Origin: an uncultured Aquimarina sp. | Lineage (GTDB): Bacteria > Bacteroidota > Bacteroidia > Flavobacteriales > Flavobacteriaceae | Length of the DNA: 64,000 bases | Assembly: GCA_947493495.1 (NCBI GenBank) | Contig: CANLRN010000005.1 | Location: forward strand, 1 to 64,000 | Reading direction: 5' to 3' | Notes under the pieces: model-generated | The model's input: only the letters and a program-made list of their open reading frames with translations | Told to the model about the DNA's origin: nothing | Databases searched by the model: none | Program-made: the position numbers and the translations under genes | Part shown: one piece after another, positions 25,464 through 33,988 of the stretch | Layout of the letters: each line of letters starts with the position of its first letter | Numbering within the stretch: position 1 is the stretch's first letter

Positions 25464-26168
25464 TTAATACATTTTTGTTAGGAATTCATTTTTTCGATTC
25501 CTGCTGATACTTGCATGTTGACCGTTACTCATAATCACTATACCGCCTTGGTTTTTCCTATATTCTTGCACGTGATTTAGATTAATACAATACGAATTAT
25601 GAATTCTAAAAAAACAAGTTCTTGGTAGCCCTTCTGTGACCTCTTTTAAAGTTTTGGACAAAAATAATTTGCGATTATCACTTAAAAATATCTTGGTATA
25701 ATTACTCTCTGCTTTAAGCATAATGATTTCATTTTTTTTGAAGAAGTGAATCACTCCATTTACACAAAGTTTAATTCTAGCGATTTCAGGGTCAGGGTAG
25801 ATATTAATAGTTTGGCAGAGTTTCCTATACACTCGAATAAGATCATCTTTGTCAATAGGTTTTAGTAAATAATCAAATACCGACAGTTTTATTGCTTTTA
25901 AAGCATAGTCCTCAAAAGCAGAAGTAATAATAACAGAGAATTTTTTTTGATGCAATGACTCCAAAATATCGAAACCCGTAAGATTTGGCATTTTTATGTC
26001 GATAAAAACACAATCTGGATTTGTTTTTTCAATAACTTTTATAGCATTAAGAGGATTCGAAATCGTGTCAATAATCTCAATATACGGACAATACCTAAAG
26101 ATTTTCCATTGCAGTGATTGAATGGCATCTTCCTCATCATCGATTAAAATTGACTTAATTGAATTCAT
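25464..26168 (-). CDS. LytTR response regulator
   Basis: The 234-residue protein has a receiver domain with acidic pocket D10-D11-E12 and phosphoacceptor Asp57 (CVFIDIKMPNLTG) and a C-terminal LytTR DNA-binding domain (about 140-232; FFKKNEIIMLKAESNYTKIF, FFRIHNSYCINLNHV). It is first in a two-gene operon with the LytS-type kinase 8 bp downstream. A signal received by that membrane protein would direct DNA binding. Targets are unknown, although the Cys-rich lipoprotein downstream is a possible one. Confidence 0.92.
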   Translation of the reverse strand: MNSIKSILIDDEEDAIQSLQWKIFRYCPYIEIIDTISNPLNAIKVIEKTNPDCVFIDIKMPNLTGFDILESLHQKKFSVIITSAFEDYALKAIKLSVFDYLLKPIDKDDLIRVYRKLCQTINIYPDPEIARIKLCVNGVIHFFKKNEIIMLKAESNYTKIFLSDNRKLFLSKTLKEVTEGLPRTCFFRIHNSYCINLNHVQEYRKNQGGIVIMSNGQHASISRNRKNEFLTKMY

Positions 26169-26485
26169 ATTTAAAATTATTTATGTCTCCAAAAAACCAA
26201 TTTATCCCTTATAATTTCTTTTACTAATTAACGTTAAAATTGTGACTGCACATCACAATAAAATGTTATTATAATACTATGATTTTGTGAAAATAACCTT
26301 CTAAATTCCTGCTTTTCGTTTTTGAATTACACTCCCTTTTTTAACAATTAGTTATTTCTTACAAAACTTTATTTTATTGCTAAAGATTTTAAACAGAAAC
26401 AAAGAAATAAGAATTTGCCATATCCACCATAGTTTATAACTATCCCAATATATGTTAGATAAATGTTAGGTTATGCCAATAAAAC

Positions 26486-26505
26486 CTACATATGTAGTAT
26501 ATTTG
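26486..26505 (+). promoter_or_regulatory. suf operon -7 box with adjoining palindrome
   Basis: TATATTTG at 26498-26505 fits TAnnTTTG, 33 bp before the sufA ATG. Directly upstream, CTACATATGTAG (26486-26497) is a perfect 12-bp palindrome sitting where a repressor would block the -33/-7 region. A regulator is an inference. The rest of the 370-bp gap 26169-26538 holds no gene. Confidence 0.45.
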
Positions 26506-26538
26506 CATTCCATTTAGAATTAATCTATTTAATATAGT

Positions 26539-26868
26539 ATGATTAAAGTTTCTGATACAGCAAAAAAGAAAGTCATAGAACTCATGAGTGATGATGGGTA
26601 TGATGCTTCTGTAGATTATGTCCGTGTAGGTGTTAAAAGCGGTGGTTGTTCTGGGTTATCATATGATTTAAAATTCGATAACAGCCAAGAAGAAGGAGAT
26701 AAAATTTTCGAAGATAACGGTGTACGCATCATTGTCAATAAAAAAAGCTTCCTTTATCTAATTGGTACCACTTTAGAATATTCTGGAGGGTTAAATGGAA
26801 CGGGTTTCATATTTAATAATCCTAACGCCAATAGAACCTGTGGTTGCGGAGAAAGTTTTTCCCTATAA
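26539..26868 (+). CDS. sufA: Iron-sulfur assembly A-type carrier
   Basis: The 109-residue HesB/IscA-fold protein passes Fe-S clusters to target proteins. The three ligand cysteines are present: C37 (GVKSGGCSGLSY), C101 and C103 (NRTCGCGESF). It is first in the suf cluster, followed by sufB with a 44-bp gap. A TAnnTTTG promoter and a palindrome precede it. Confidence 0.93.
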   Translation: MIKVSDTAKKKVIELMSDDGYDASVDYVRVGVKSGGCSGLSYDLKFDNSQEEGDKIFEDNGVRIIVNKKSFLYLIGTTLEYSGGLNGTGFIFNNPNANRTCGCGESFSL

Positions 26869-26912
26869 AATTAAAAGAAGATCCTTAACGCTAAGAAAGA
26901 GCATATAGTAAG

Positions 26913-28358
26913 ATGGCATATACCGAAGACGATTTAAAAAAAGAATTAGAAACCAAAGAATATGAGTATGGTTTCTATACGGATATAGAATCTGACACCT
27001 TTCCTGTAGGTCTTAATGAAGATATTGTCCGTGCGATATCTAAGAAAAAAAATGAACCTCAATGGATGACAGATTGGAGGTTAGAAGCCTTTAGAATGTG
27101 GGAGCAAATGGAAGAACCAGAATGGGCTAATGTACAGTACGAAAAACCAAATTTCCAAGATATATCGTATTACTCTGCGCCCAATAAAAAACCAAAATAT
27201 GAAAGCCTTGATGAGGTAGATCCAGAATTGCTGGATACATTCAAAAAACTTGGAATTTCTCTTGATGAGCAGAAAAAACTAGCTGGAGTTGCAGTTGATA
27301 TTGTAATGGATTCTGTATCTGTAGCAACTACTTTCAAAGAAACACTTGCAGAAAAAGGAATTATTTTTTGTTCTATTTCTGAAGCAATACAAGAACATTC
27401 CGAACTGGTTAAGAAATATATTGGGTCAGTAGTTCCACAAAAAGATAATTTTTATGCAGCTTTAAACTCTGCCGTATTTAGTGATGGGTCTTTTTGTTAC
27501 ATCCCTAAAGGCGTACGATGTCCTATGGAATTGTCTACCTATTTTAGGATCAATCAAGCAGGAACAGGGCAATTCGAGCGTACTTTAGTAGTTGCAGACC
27601 AAGGCAGTTATGTGAGTTACTTAGAAGGATGTACAGCCCCATCAAGAGACGAAAATCAATTACACGCAGCAGTAGTAGAACTAATTGCATTAGATGATGC
27701 AGAGATAAAATACTCTACAGTACAAAATTGGTATCCAGGAAATGCAGAAGGTAAAGGAGGTGTTTTTAATTTCGTTACCAAGAGAGGCTTGTGCGAGACG
27801 AATGCCAAAATTTCTTGGACACAAGTAGAAACTGGTTCTGCAGTTACCTGGAAATATCCTTCTTGTGTACTTAAAGGAAACCATTCGGTAGGAGAATTTT
27901 ATTCTATTGCTGTAACCAATAATTATCAGCAGGCTGATACTGGCACAAAAATGATCCATTTAGGAAAAAATACCAAAAGCACCATTATTTCTAAAGGAAT
28001 TTCCGCAGGAAAATCTCAAAACAGTTACAGGGGATTGGTGCAAATTAATAGTAGAGCTACCAATGCTCGTAATTTTTCCCAATGTGATTCTCTACTCATG
28101 GGCAATGAATGTGGTGCACACACGTTTCCTTATATTGAAGCGAAAAATAAAACCGCTCAGATAGAACATGAAGCTACTACTAGCAAAATTGGAGAAGATC
28201 AAATCTTTTACTGTAATCAAAGAGGTATCGATACAGAAAAAGCAATTGCGCTAATCGTTAACGGATTCAGTAAGGAAGTATTAAATAAACTCCCTATGGA
28301 ATTTGCTGTAGAAGCCCAAAAGCTTTTAGAAATTTCTCTAGAAGGTTCTGTTGGATAA
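26913..28358 (+). CDS. sufB: Fe-S cluster scaffold SufB
   Basis: The 481-residue protein is the core of the SufBCD scaffold on which Fe-S clusters are built. It begins [20 protein letters not shown], has the beta-helix domain and the conserved motif [19 protein letters not shown] near the C-terminus, which includes the Cys used in cluster assembly. Length is standard. It lies between sufA and a small lipoprotein gene, in one operon. Confidence 0.96.
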   Translation: MAYTEDDLKKELETKEYEYGFYTDIESDTFPVGLNEDIVRAISKKKNEPQWMTDWRLEAFRMWEQMEEPEWANVQYEKPNFQDISYYSAPNKKPKYESLDEVDPELLDTFKKLGISLDEQKKLAGVAVDIVMDSVSVATTFKETLAEKGIIFCSISEAIQEHSELVKKYIGSVVPQKDNFYAALNSAVFSDGSFCYIPKGVRCPMELSTYFRINQAGTGQFERTLVVADQGSYVSYLEGCTAPSRDENQLHAAVVELIALDDAEIKYSTVQNWYPGNAEGKGGVFNFVTKRGLCETNAKISWTQVETGSAVTWKYPSCVLKGNHSVGEFYSIAVTNNYQQADTGTKMIHLGKNTKSTIISKGISAGKSQNSYRGLVQINSRATNARNFSQCDSLLMGNECGAHTFPYIEAKNKTAQIEHEATTSKIGEDQIFYCNQRGIDTEKAIALIVNGFSKEVLNKLPMEFAVEAQKLLEISLEGSVG

Positions 28359-28384
28359 ATTAATAACTAACCAAACACACATCG

Positions 28385-28789
28385 ATGAAAAAATCAATCA
28401 TTTTAATTTTCGTAAGCTTTTTAATTTTTTCCTGTAAAAATGACTCCTCAAAAACTTCAGAAAATGGAGAATCAACAGTAATAAGAGGAGAATTTATCTT
28501 AATAGAAAATGCAGGCGTTATTAAAGGTAAAGATTTTATTTATGGCGTAGTTCTTAACGATATGGCTAAGGAATTAAATAGTAAGATACAACCTTTACAA
28601 AGAGAAGAATATGATATGGTTCCCGTAGTGGTCAAAGGTATGATAAAACAAAACCCTGGAGAAGGATGGCCAGAAATTGTAGAAATTGTAGAAATTGTAG
28701 GTGTGAGTGAGCCTACTTCAGAATTACCTACCAAGATACAATCCACAGATGATGCTGAACAACCACCTGCACCACCTACAGATGAATAA
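28385..28789 (+). CDS. Small lipoprotein inside the suf operon
   Basis: The 134-residue protein has a signal sequence with a lipobox (MKKSIILIFVSFLIFSCKND) and a short beta-rich domain (SKTSENGESTVIRGEFILIE, IKGKDFIYGVVL, VPVVVKGMIKQNPGEGW). The DNA coding EIVEIVEIVG carries three tandem GAAATTGTA repeats. I do not recognise a family. It lies 26 bp after sufB and 50 bp before sufC, so it is co-transcribed with Fe-S assembly genes although it is exported, an odd placement. Neighbours suggest a link to iron or envelope stress, but that is conjecture. Confidence 0.7.
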   Translation: MKKSIILIFVSFLIFSCKNDSSKTSENGESTVIRGEFILIENAGVIKGKDFIYGVVLNDMAKELNSKIQPLQREEYDMVPVVVKGMIKQNPGEGWPEIVEIVEIVGVSEPTSELPTKIQSTDDAEQPPAPPTDE

Positions 28790-28839
28790 ATATAAGATCA
28801 TAATATCCTACTAATTAGTAAAAAAGAGATAAAAACAAG

Positions 28840-29592
28840 ATGTTAGAAATTAAGGATTTACACGCTAGCGTTGAAGATAAAGAAATTCTAAAAGGTCTTA
28901 ATCTGCAAGTAAAGGCTGGAGAGGTTCACGCAATAATGGGCCCTAATGGTGCTGGAAAAAGTACATTAGCCAGTATTGTTGCTGGAAAAGAAGAATATGA
29001 AGTGACAGGAGGTGCTATACTCTTAGATGGAGAAGATATAGATGAATTAGCAGCAGAAGAAAGAGCACATAAAGGTGTTTTTCTTTCGTTTCAATACCCT
29101 GTAGAAATTCCTGGTGTCACCGTAACCAATTTCATGAAAACTGCTATCAATGAAACTAGAAAAGCACAAGGATTGGAAGAAATGCCTGCTAAGGATATGC
29201 TTAAGAAAATTAGAGAAAAATCTGAGTTATTAAATATCGATCGTAAGTTTTTATCTCGTTCTCTTAATCAAGGTTTCTCTGGTGGAGAAAAAAAACGAAA
29301 TGAGATATTTCAGATGGCTATGATGGAGCCTAAATTAGCTATCCTTGATGAAACAGACTCTGGCTTAGATATCGATGCATTGCGTATTGTGGCCAATGGA
29401 GTAAATAAACTAAAAAGTAAAGACAATGCTGTTATCGTAATCACACACTATCAGCGATTATTAGAACATATAGTTCCTGATTTTGTACACGTACTGTATG
29501 ACGGGAAAATAGTAAAATCTGGAACTAAAGAACTAGCCTTAGAACTAGAGGAAAAAGGATACGATTGGATTAAAGAAGAGATAAACGCATAA
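28840..29592 (+). CDS. sufC: Fe-S assembly ATPase SufC
   Basis: The 250-residue ABC-type ATPase drives the conformational change in SufBCD during cluster assembly. Walker A is MGPNGAGKST (about 34-43), the signature is FSGGEKKRNE, and Walker B is LAILDETDSGLD with the His switch in VITHYQRLL. It is soluble and complete. It is followed by sufD after a 94-bp gap. Confidence 0.96.
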   Translation: MLEIKDLHASVEDKEILKGLNLQVKAGEVHAIMGPNGAGKSTLASIVAGKEEYEVTGGAILLDGEDIDELAAEERAHKGVFLSFQYPVEIPGVTVTNFMKTAINETRKAQGLEEMPAKDMLKKIREKSELLNIDRKFLSRSLNQGFSGGEKKRNEIFQMAMMEPKLAILDETDSGLDIDALRIVANGVNKLKSKDNAVIVITHYQRLLEHIVPDFVHVLYDGKIVKSGTKELALELEEKGYDWIKEEINA

Positions 29593-29686
29593 TAATAGTT
29601 TTTGCTGAAAATTGAGAACTTTTAGAAATATAATTCTGAGGTTTTCAAACGATCAACAAAAAGCTAACAATAAATAATTGTAGGTA

Positions 29687-31000
29687 ATGGAATTGAAAGA
29701 AAAATTAGTATCCTCTTTTTTAGCATTTGAAAATACGGTTGATATAGATACCTCTGTCCACGATATCAGAAGTCATGCTATCAAAGTTTTTGAAGAAAAA
29801 GGATTCCCTACTAAAAAAGAAGAAGCTTGGAAATATACATCCCTTAATTCTATACTAAAACACGATTACAGTATTTTTCCTAAAGAAGAAAATGCCCTAG
29901 AGTTTACCGATATAAAAAAATACATTTTATATGACCTTGATACCTATAAAATAGTATTCATTGATGGTAAATATTCGTCGCATTTATCAGAGACAACACA
30001 TGATAAAATTGATGTATGTTTGATGTCTTCTGCATTAACACACGATAGATATAAGCCTATAATTGATAATTATTTTAATACTGTTGCACGCGAAGATGGT
30101 ATAACATCATTAAATACTGCTTTTTCTAGTGAAGGAGCTTATATATACATCTCTAAAAATAAATTAGCAGATAAACCTATACAGATTATACATTTCTCTA
30201 CAGGAACTGAATCTGCACAATTATTACAACCCCGTAATCTCATCGTAGTAGAAGAGAATTCTCATGTGCAGATTATAGAACGTCATCAGAGTTTAACCGA
30301 CAACCCTGTATTGACTAACTCAGTAACCGAAATTTTTGTAGATAAAAGGGCACATATAGATTACTATAAAATACAGAATGATCACGAGAATGCTTCTTTA
30401 ATAGATAACACATTTATACAACAGCAAGCACAGAGTATTGCATCGGTTCACACCTTTGCTTTTGGTGGAAATGTAACTCGAAATAACCTTAATTTTTATC
30501 AAAAAGGAGAAGGGATTGATTCTATACTTAATGGAATTACTATCATAGAAGGAAAACAGCATGTAGACCATAATACACTCGTGCATCATACAGAACCTAA
30601 CTGCGAGAGTCATCAGGATTATAAAGGCATTTTTGATGAGAAATCAACAGGAGTGTTTAATGGAAAAATTATTGTGAATAAAAAAGCGCAGAAAACTAAC
30701 GCATTTCAATCTAACAATAATATCTTATTAAGTGATAAAGCAACAATCAATTCTAAACCTCAATTAGAAATATTTGCAGATGATGTAAAATGTTCACACG
30801 GATGTACTATCGGGCAATTAGATGAACAAGCTTTATTCTACATGAGATCTCGAGGAATTGGAAAAAAAGAAGCTAGGGCATTGCTGATGTATGCCTTTGC
30901 AAACAATGTTTTAGAAAGTGTAAAAATACCTCAACTTAAACAACGAATTAACAAACTAATTGCTAATAAGCTTGGGGTTGACATTGGGTTTGATGTATAA
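29687..31000 (+). CDS. sufD: Fe-S assembly protein SufD
   Basis: The 437-residue protein is the SufB paralogue of the SufBCD complex. The N-terminal helical part (KKEEAWKYTSL) and beta-helix are followed by the conserved end motif VKCSHGCTIGQLDEQALFYMRSRGI. It closes the visible suf cluster; sufS and sufE, usually next in flavobacteria, are absent here and replaced by a palindromic repeat and an ECF-type sigma gene. Confidence 0.95.
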   Translation: MELKEKLVSSFLAFENTVDIDTSVHDIRSHAIKVFEEKGFPTKKEEAWKYTSLNSILKHDYSIFPKEENALEFTDIKKYILYDLDTYKIVFIDGKYSSHLSETTHDKIDVCLMSSALTHDRYKPIIDNYFNTVAREDGITSLNTAFSSEGAYIYISKNKLADKPIQIIHFSTGTESAQLLQPRNLIVVEENSHVQIIERHQSLTDNPVLTNSVTEIFVDKRAHIDYYKIQNDHENASLIDNTFIQQQAQSIASVHTFAFGGNVTRNNLNFYQKGEGIDSILNGITIIEGKQHVDHNTLVHHTEPNCESHQDYKGIFDEKSTGVFNGKIIVNKKAQKTNAFQSNNNILLSDKATINSKPQLEIFADDVKCSHGCTIGQLDEQALFYMRSRGIGKKEARALLMYAFANNVLESVKIPQLKQRINKLIANKLGVDIGFDV

Positions 31001-31005
31001 TTAAT

Positions 31006-31183
31006 CTTAAACCCGGTTTATGCGTTAGGACTTCGTCAAGATACTTTCAAGTGCAATAAACACTGATGTTTTCTTCATTTTAGCGTAGCATCGCTACGGT
31101 TATATTAAAAAACATAGTGAAACGGTAGTGTTTGCAGCAGTTGAAAGATGGAATAGATTTCCTAATGAATAAAACGGGTTAAA
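31006..31183. repeat. Palindromic repeat, ~180 bp, downstream of sufD
   Basis: The ends are inverted (AACCCGGTTTATGCGTTAGGA at the left, its imperfect complement TCCTAATGAATAAAACGGGTT at the right), and similarity persists inward (CTTTCAA, AACACT on both arms). The centre is CGTAGC (31084-31089), ATC, GCTACG (31093-31098). The whole could fold into one long hairpin. A diverged copy lies at 12321-12470. It may act as a terminator for suf. From 31184 to 31562 there is no gene; the sigma-gene promoter must lie there. Confidence 0.7.
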
Positions 31184-31562
31184 TACTATCTGCTGAAAAA
31201 CAATTAAAATGAATAACTCGTATTATCATTTTAATTGATCTCCCCCTTTTTTATGTGAATTGCCTTAGGGCAAAAACAATACTAGTGGATACATATATGT
31301 GTGTTATCAATTTACCCCATATTGAAACATAAGCATAAGAATAGAAGTCTATAATAAAATAACAGTGTTTGATAAATAATTACATCATGTTATTCTTGTA
31401 AAAATGTTATTTTTATGCTTTGCGCTTAAAAACAATGTTGATTTATTACACTTCGTTAGAAATTTTTACGTTACTGACAACATATTTGTGTAATTTAATG
31501 AAATTAATCCTTAATTTTTCGAGTTGACAAGGTAACAATTTGTAGATAAAGTATATTAATAG

Positions 31563-32141
31563 ATGAGTAAAACGGATGACCGTAACACATTAGAAGGAAT
31601 TCTTGCTGGAGATGAATTGATAATCAAAGATTTCTATAAAGAAAACCTTCCGTATATTCGTAAATATATTCTTCAGAATTCTGGGAATGAATTAGATGTA
31701 GAAGATGTATTTCAGGATGCTTTAATCATCATATACAAAAAAATGAGCGATAACTCTTTAGAGGTTACAGCATCCTTGCGTACTTATTTTTATGCGATAT
31801 GTAGAAATATGTGGTTAAGTCGATTACGTAAAAAAAAGAAGCTAATTATAGATGATACTATTGTACAAAATATAAACGAAATTGATGATTCAATAATACA
31901 AGAAATAGAAAATAAAGAACAAGAATGCCTTTATCGAAAATATTTTCACAGATTAAATGATAGTTGTATAGAAGTATTAGAACTATTTTTTGCAGGTAAG
32001 AGCATGAAAGAGATTACTAGTATTACTGGATATACAGAAGGATATACCCGGAAAAAAAAGTACGATTGTAAAAAATTATTAATAGAAAAAATAGAAAATG
32101 ACCCAATATTTCAGGAATTAAAAAACACCCAAAATAGTTAA
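31563..32141 (+). CDS. ECF-type RNA polymerase sigma-70 factor
   Basis: The 192-residue protein has the region 2 pattern (residues about 22-90; LPYIRKYILQNSGNELDVED, VFQDALIIIYKKM, FYAICRNMWLSRLRKKKKL) and a region 4 helix-turn-helix (about 135-175; CIEVLELFFAGKSMKEI, TGYTEGYTRKKKYDCKKLL). It recruits RNA polymerase to a small regulon. The next gene, 79 bp downstream, encodes a single-pass membrane TPR protein, a likely regulator of it. It is not recognisably one of the FecI-type iron regulators. Confidence 0.88.
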   Translation: MSKTDDRNTLEGILAGDELIIKDFYKENLPYIRKYILQNSGNELDVEDVFQDALIIIYKKMSDNSLEVTASLRTYFYAICRNMWLSRLRKKKKLIIDDTIVQNINEIDDSIIQEIENKEQECLYRKYFHRLNDSCIEVLELFFAGKSMKEITSITGYTEGYTRKKKYDCKKLLIEKIENDPIFQELKNTQNS

Positions 32142-32220
32142 TATTATAATAATTCCTGAAAGTAATTAATATAAAATCCCACATGAATTAAAAAAATAAT
32201 TCGTGAAAAAATAACGTAAA

Positions 32221-32982
32221 ATGAAAAGGTCTCAGCAATTATTTGAAAAAATAGAGGAGTATCTTGCTAATACATTATCCCAAGAACAAAAGGTAGCTTT
32301 CGAAAAAGAGATTGCTATGGATTCTAAGCTTTCAATCGAAGTAGATAAACAACGTGACTTACATCGCGTATTGAGCGATACCAGTACTTTAGAATTTAAA
32401 AGAAAGTTACAACGGATACATCAAGAAATTAAAGCAGAAGAACAGCAAAGAGCTTCTGACAAATCATTAAAACTGACCTCTCCTATTTTTTCATATTGGA
32501 AAATCGCAGCTACTCTAATCATATTTTTGGGGATTGGAGGCTTATTATGGAATAATTTTAAACAATCTAATCATATTGCAGAGCTCTATGCCTCTCATTA
32601 TGCTCCTTATCCTGTAGAAGATGTTACTAGAGGACAAGCCAAAAATGATCTAAGTACAGTATTGCAACATTACGAAAATGGAGAATATAAAACCGTGATT
32701 AATGAACTCGAAGGATTAGCTATATTATCTAAAAAAGAACAACTCCAATTATACTTGGGCAATAGTTACCTCAATACAGGAAGAGAAGAAGAAGCCATCT
32801 TACAGTTCGAAAATGTAAGTGATACCAGTAAGTATAATGAAGACGCTACTTGGTATAGCGCATTAACATATCTTAAATTAAATAAGATAGAAAAAAGCCG
32901 CTCCATTCTTCAAGAAATTATCGAATACAATGGATTATATAAAATCAAAGCACTAGCTCTAATCAATCAGCTAGAAAAGTGA
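32221..32982 (+). CDS. Single-pass membrane protein with TPR-like C-terminus
   Basis: The 253-residue protein has a cytoplasmic helical N-terminus (QQLFEKIEEYLANTLSQEQKV..FEKEIAMDSKLSIEVDKQRDL), a transmembrane helix (about 94-112; IAATLIIFLGIGGLLW), and a C-terminal region of TPR-like helical hairpins (about 140-250; YLGNSYLNTGREEEAILQFE, YSALTYLKLNKIEKSRSIL). The layout of a cytoplasmic domain, one membrane span and external repeats, together with the sigma gene upstream, fits an anti-sigma factor. The N-terminus lacks a zinc-binding motif, so that role is inferred from position. Confidence 0.8.
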   Translation: MKRSQQLFEKIEEYLANTLSQEQKVAFEKEIAMDSKLSIEVDKQRDLHRVLSDTSTLEFKRKLQRIHQEIKAEEQQRASDKSLKLTSPIFSYWKIAATLIIFLGIGGLLWNNFKQSNHIAELYASHYAPYPVEDVTRGQAKNDLSTVLQHYENGEYKTVINELEGLAILSKKEQLQLYLGNSYLNTGREEEAILQFENVSDTSKYNEDATWYSALTYLKLNKIEKSRSILQEIIEYNGLYKIKALALINQLEK

Positions 32983-33064
32983 CCTAATGGGGGTACTACA
33001 AATTTCTGCAATTATAATTTGGATTCGTTTTGTAGAAAAAAGTCCCTAATATATGCCATAACCA

Positions 33065-33628
33065 TTAGACCTCCGAATATCTATAACAATTTATCTCGTG
33101 ATCATTTACCATTCCGATCGCTTGCATAAAAGCATATATTACAGTAGATCCGACGAATTTAAACCCTCTTTTTTTTAAATCTTTACTAATCTTATCAGAA
33201 ATTTCGGTATTTGCAGGACATTCTTTATAATGTTTCCAACTATTTTTAATAGGTTTACAATCAACAAAACTCCAGATATAGGTATCAAAACTACCAAACT
33301 CTTTTTGGATTTTTATAAAGTTTTGAGCATTAGTAATTGCAGAATTGACTTTAAGCTTATTACGAATAATTCCCGAATCTTGAAGTAATGCTTCCTTCTT
33401 TTCTTCATTATATTGAGCTATAATTTGATAATCAAAATTATCAAAAGCTGCCCTGAAATTATCACGTTTCCGAAGAATCGTGATCCAACTTAATCCCGCT
33501 TGAAAAGTTTCTAAAACTAGAAATTCGAATAATAATTGTTCATCATGCAATGGAACGCCCCATTCATTATCGTGATAAGATTCGTATAGCTCATCTCCAA
33601 CACACCAACCGCATTTATGTTTGTCCAT
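33065..33628 (-). CDS. tag: DNA-3-methyladenine glycosylase I
   Basis: Removes 3-methyladenine from alkylated DNA in base excision repair. The 187-residue protein starts MDKHKCGWCVGDELYESYHD then NEWGVPLHD, the family signature. Zinc ligands are Cys6, His19, His177 and Cys181 (NDHEINCYRY), and the conserved Glu is at 40. It is complete and monocistronic, convergent with the TPR gene. The 360 bp to the next gene (33629-33988) hold no other gene; they must contain the divergent promoters. Confidence 0.94.
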   Translation of the reverse strand: MDKHKCGWCVGDELYESYHDNEWGVPLHDEQLLFEFLVLETFQAGLSWITILRKRDNFRAAFDNFDYQIIAQYNEEKKEALLQDSGIIRNKLKVNSAITNAQNFIKIQKEFGSFDTYIWSFVDCKPIKNSWKHYKECPANTEISDKISKDLKKRGFKFVGSTVIYAFMQAIGMVNDHEINCYRYSEV

Positions 33629-33988
33629 GTAAATATGTTTTCGATAAAGATATTATATTCATTTATAATGAAAGAGAAAACAAAGAAAAAAGCCTAATGT
33701 TTGCTATTGACCTAGATATCGGAATAATTTTCACAAGTTCATTTTTGAAATAGTATGGGCGATGTTATTTTTCCTAGAAAAAGGGTTTTGTCTTTTTTAA
33801 ACAAACTATTAATATTCTAGGACTGAAAAAAAGTTTATTTTTTAAAAGGATTATGAACCTACATGAGATTTTACTCATAAACTGCGACGAGTTAAGAATA
33901 ATAGAGATGTCAAATACACATTAAAAAAGAGAGAATAAATTTGTAATAAATTAGTTATCTTAAATACAACAACTATATTACAATCCAA

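Noticed and set aside
32221..32982. Zinc-binding anti-sigma factor
   Set aside because: No HxxxCxxC motif; only the position and membrane layout support an anti-sigma role, so the call is left general.
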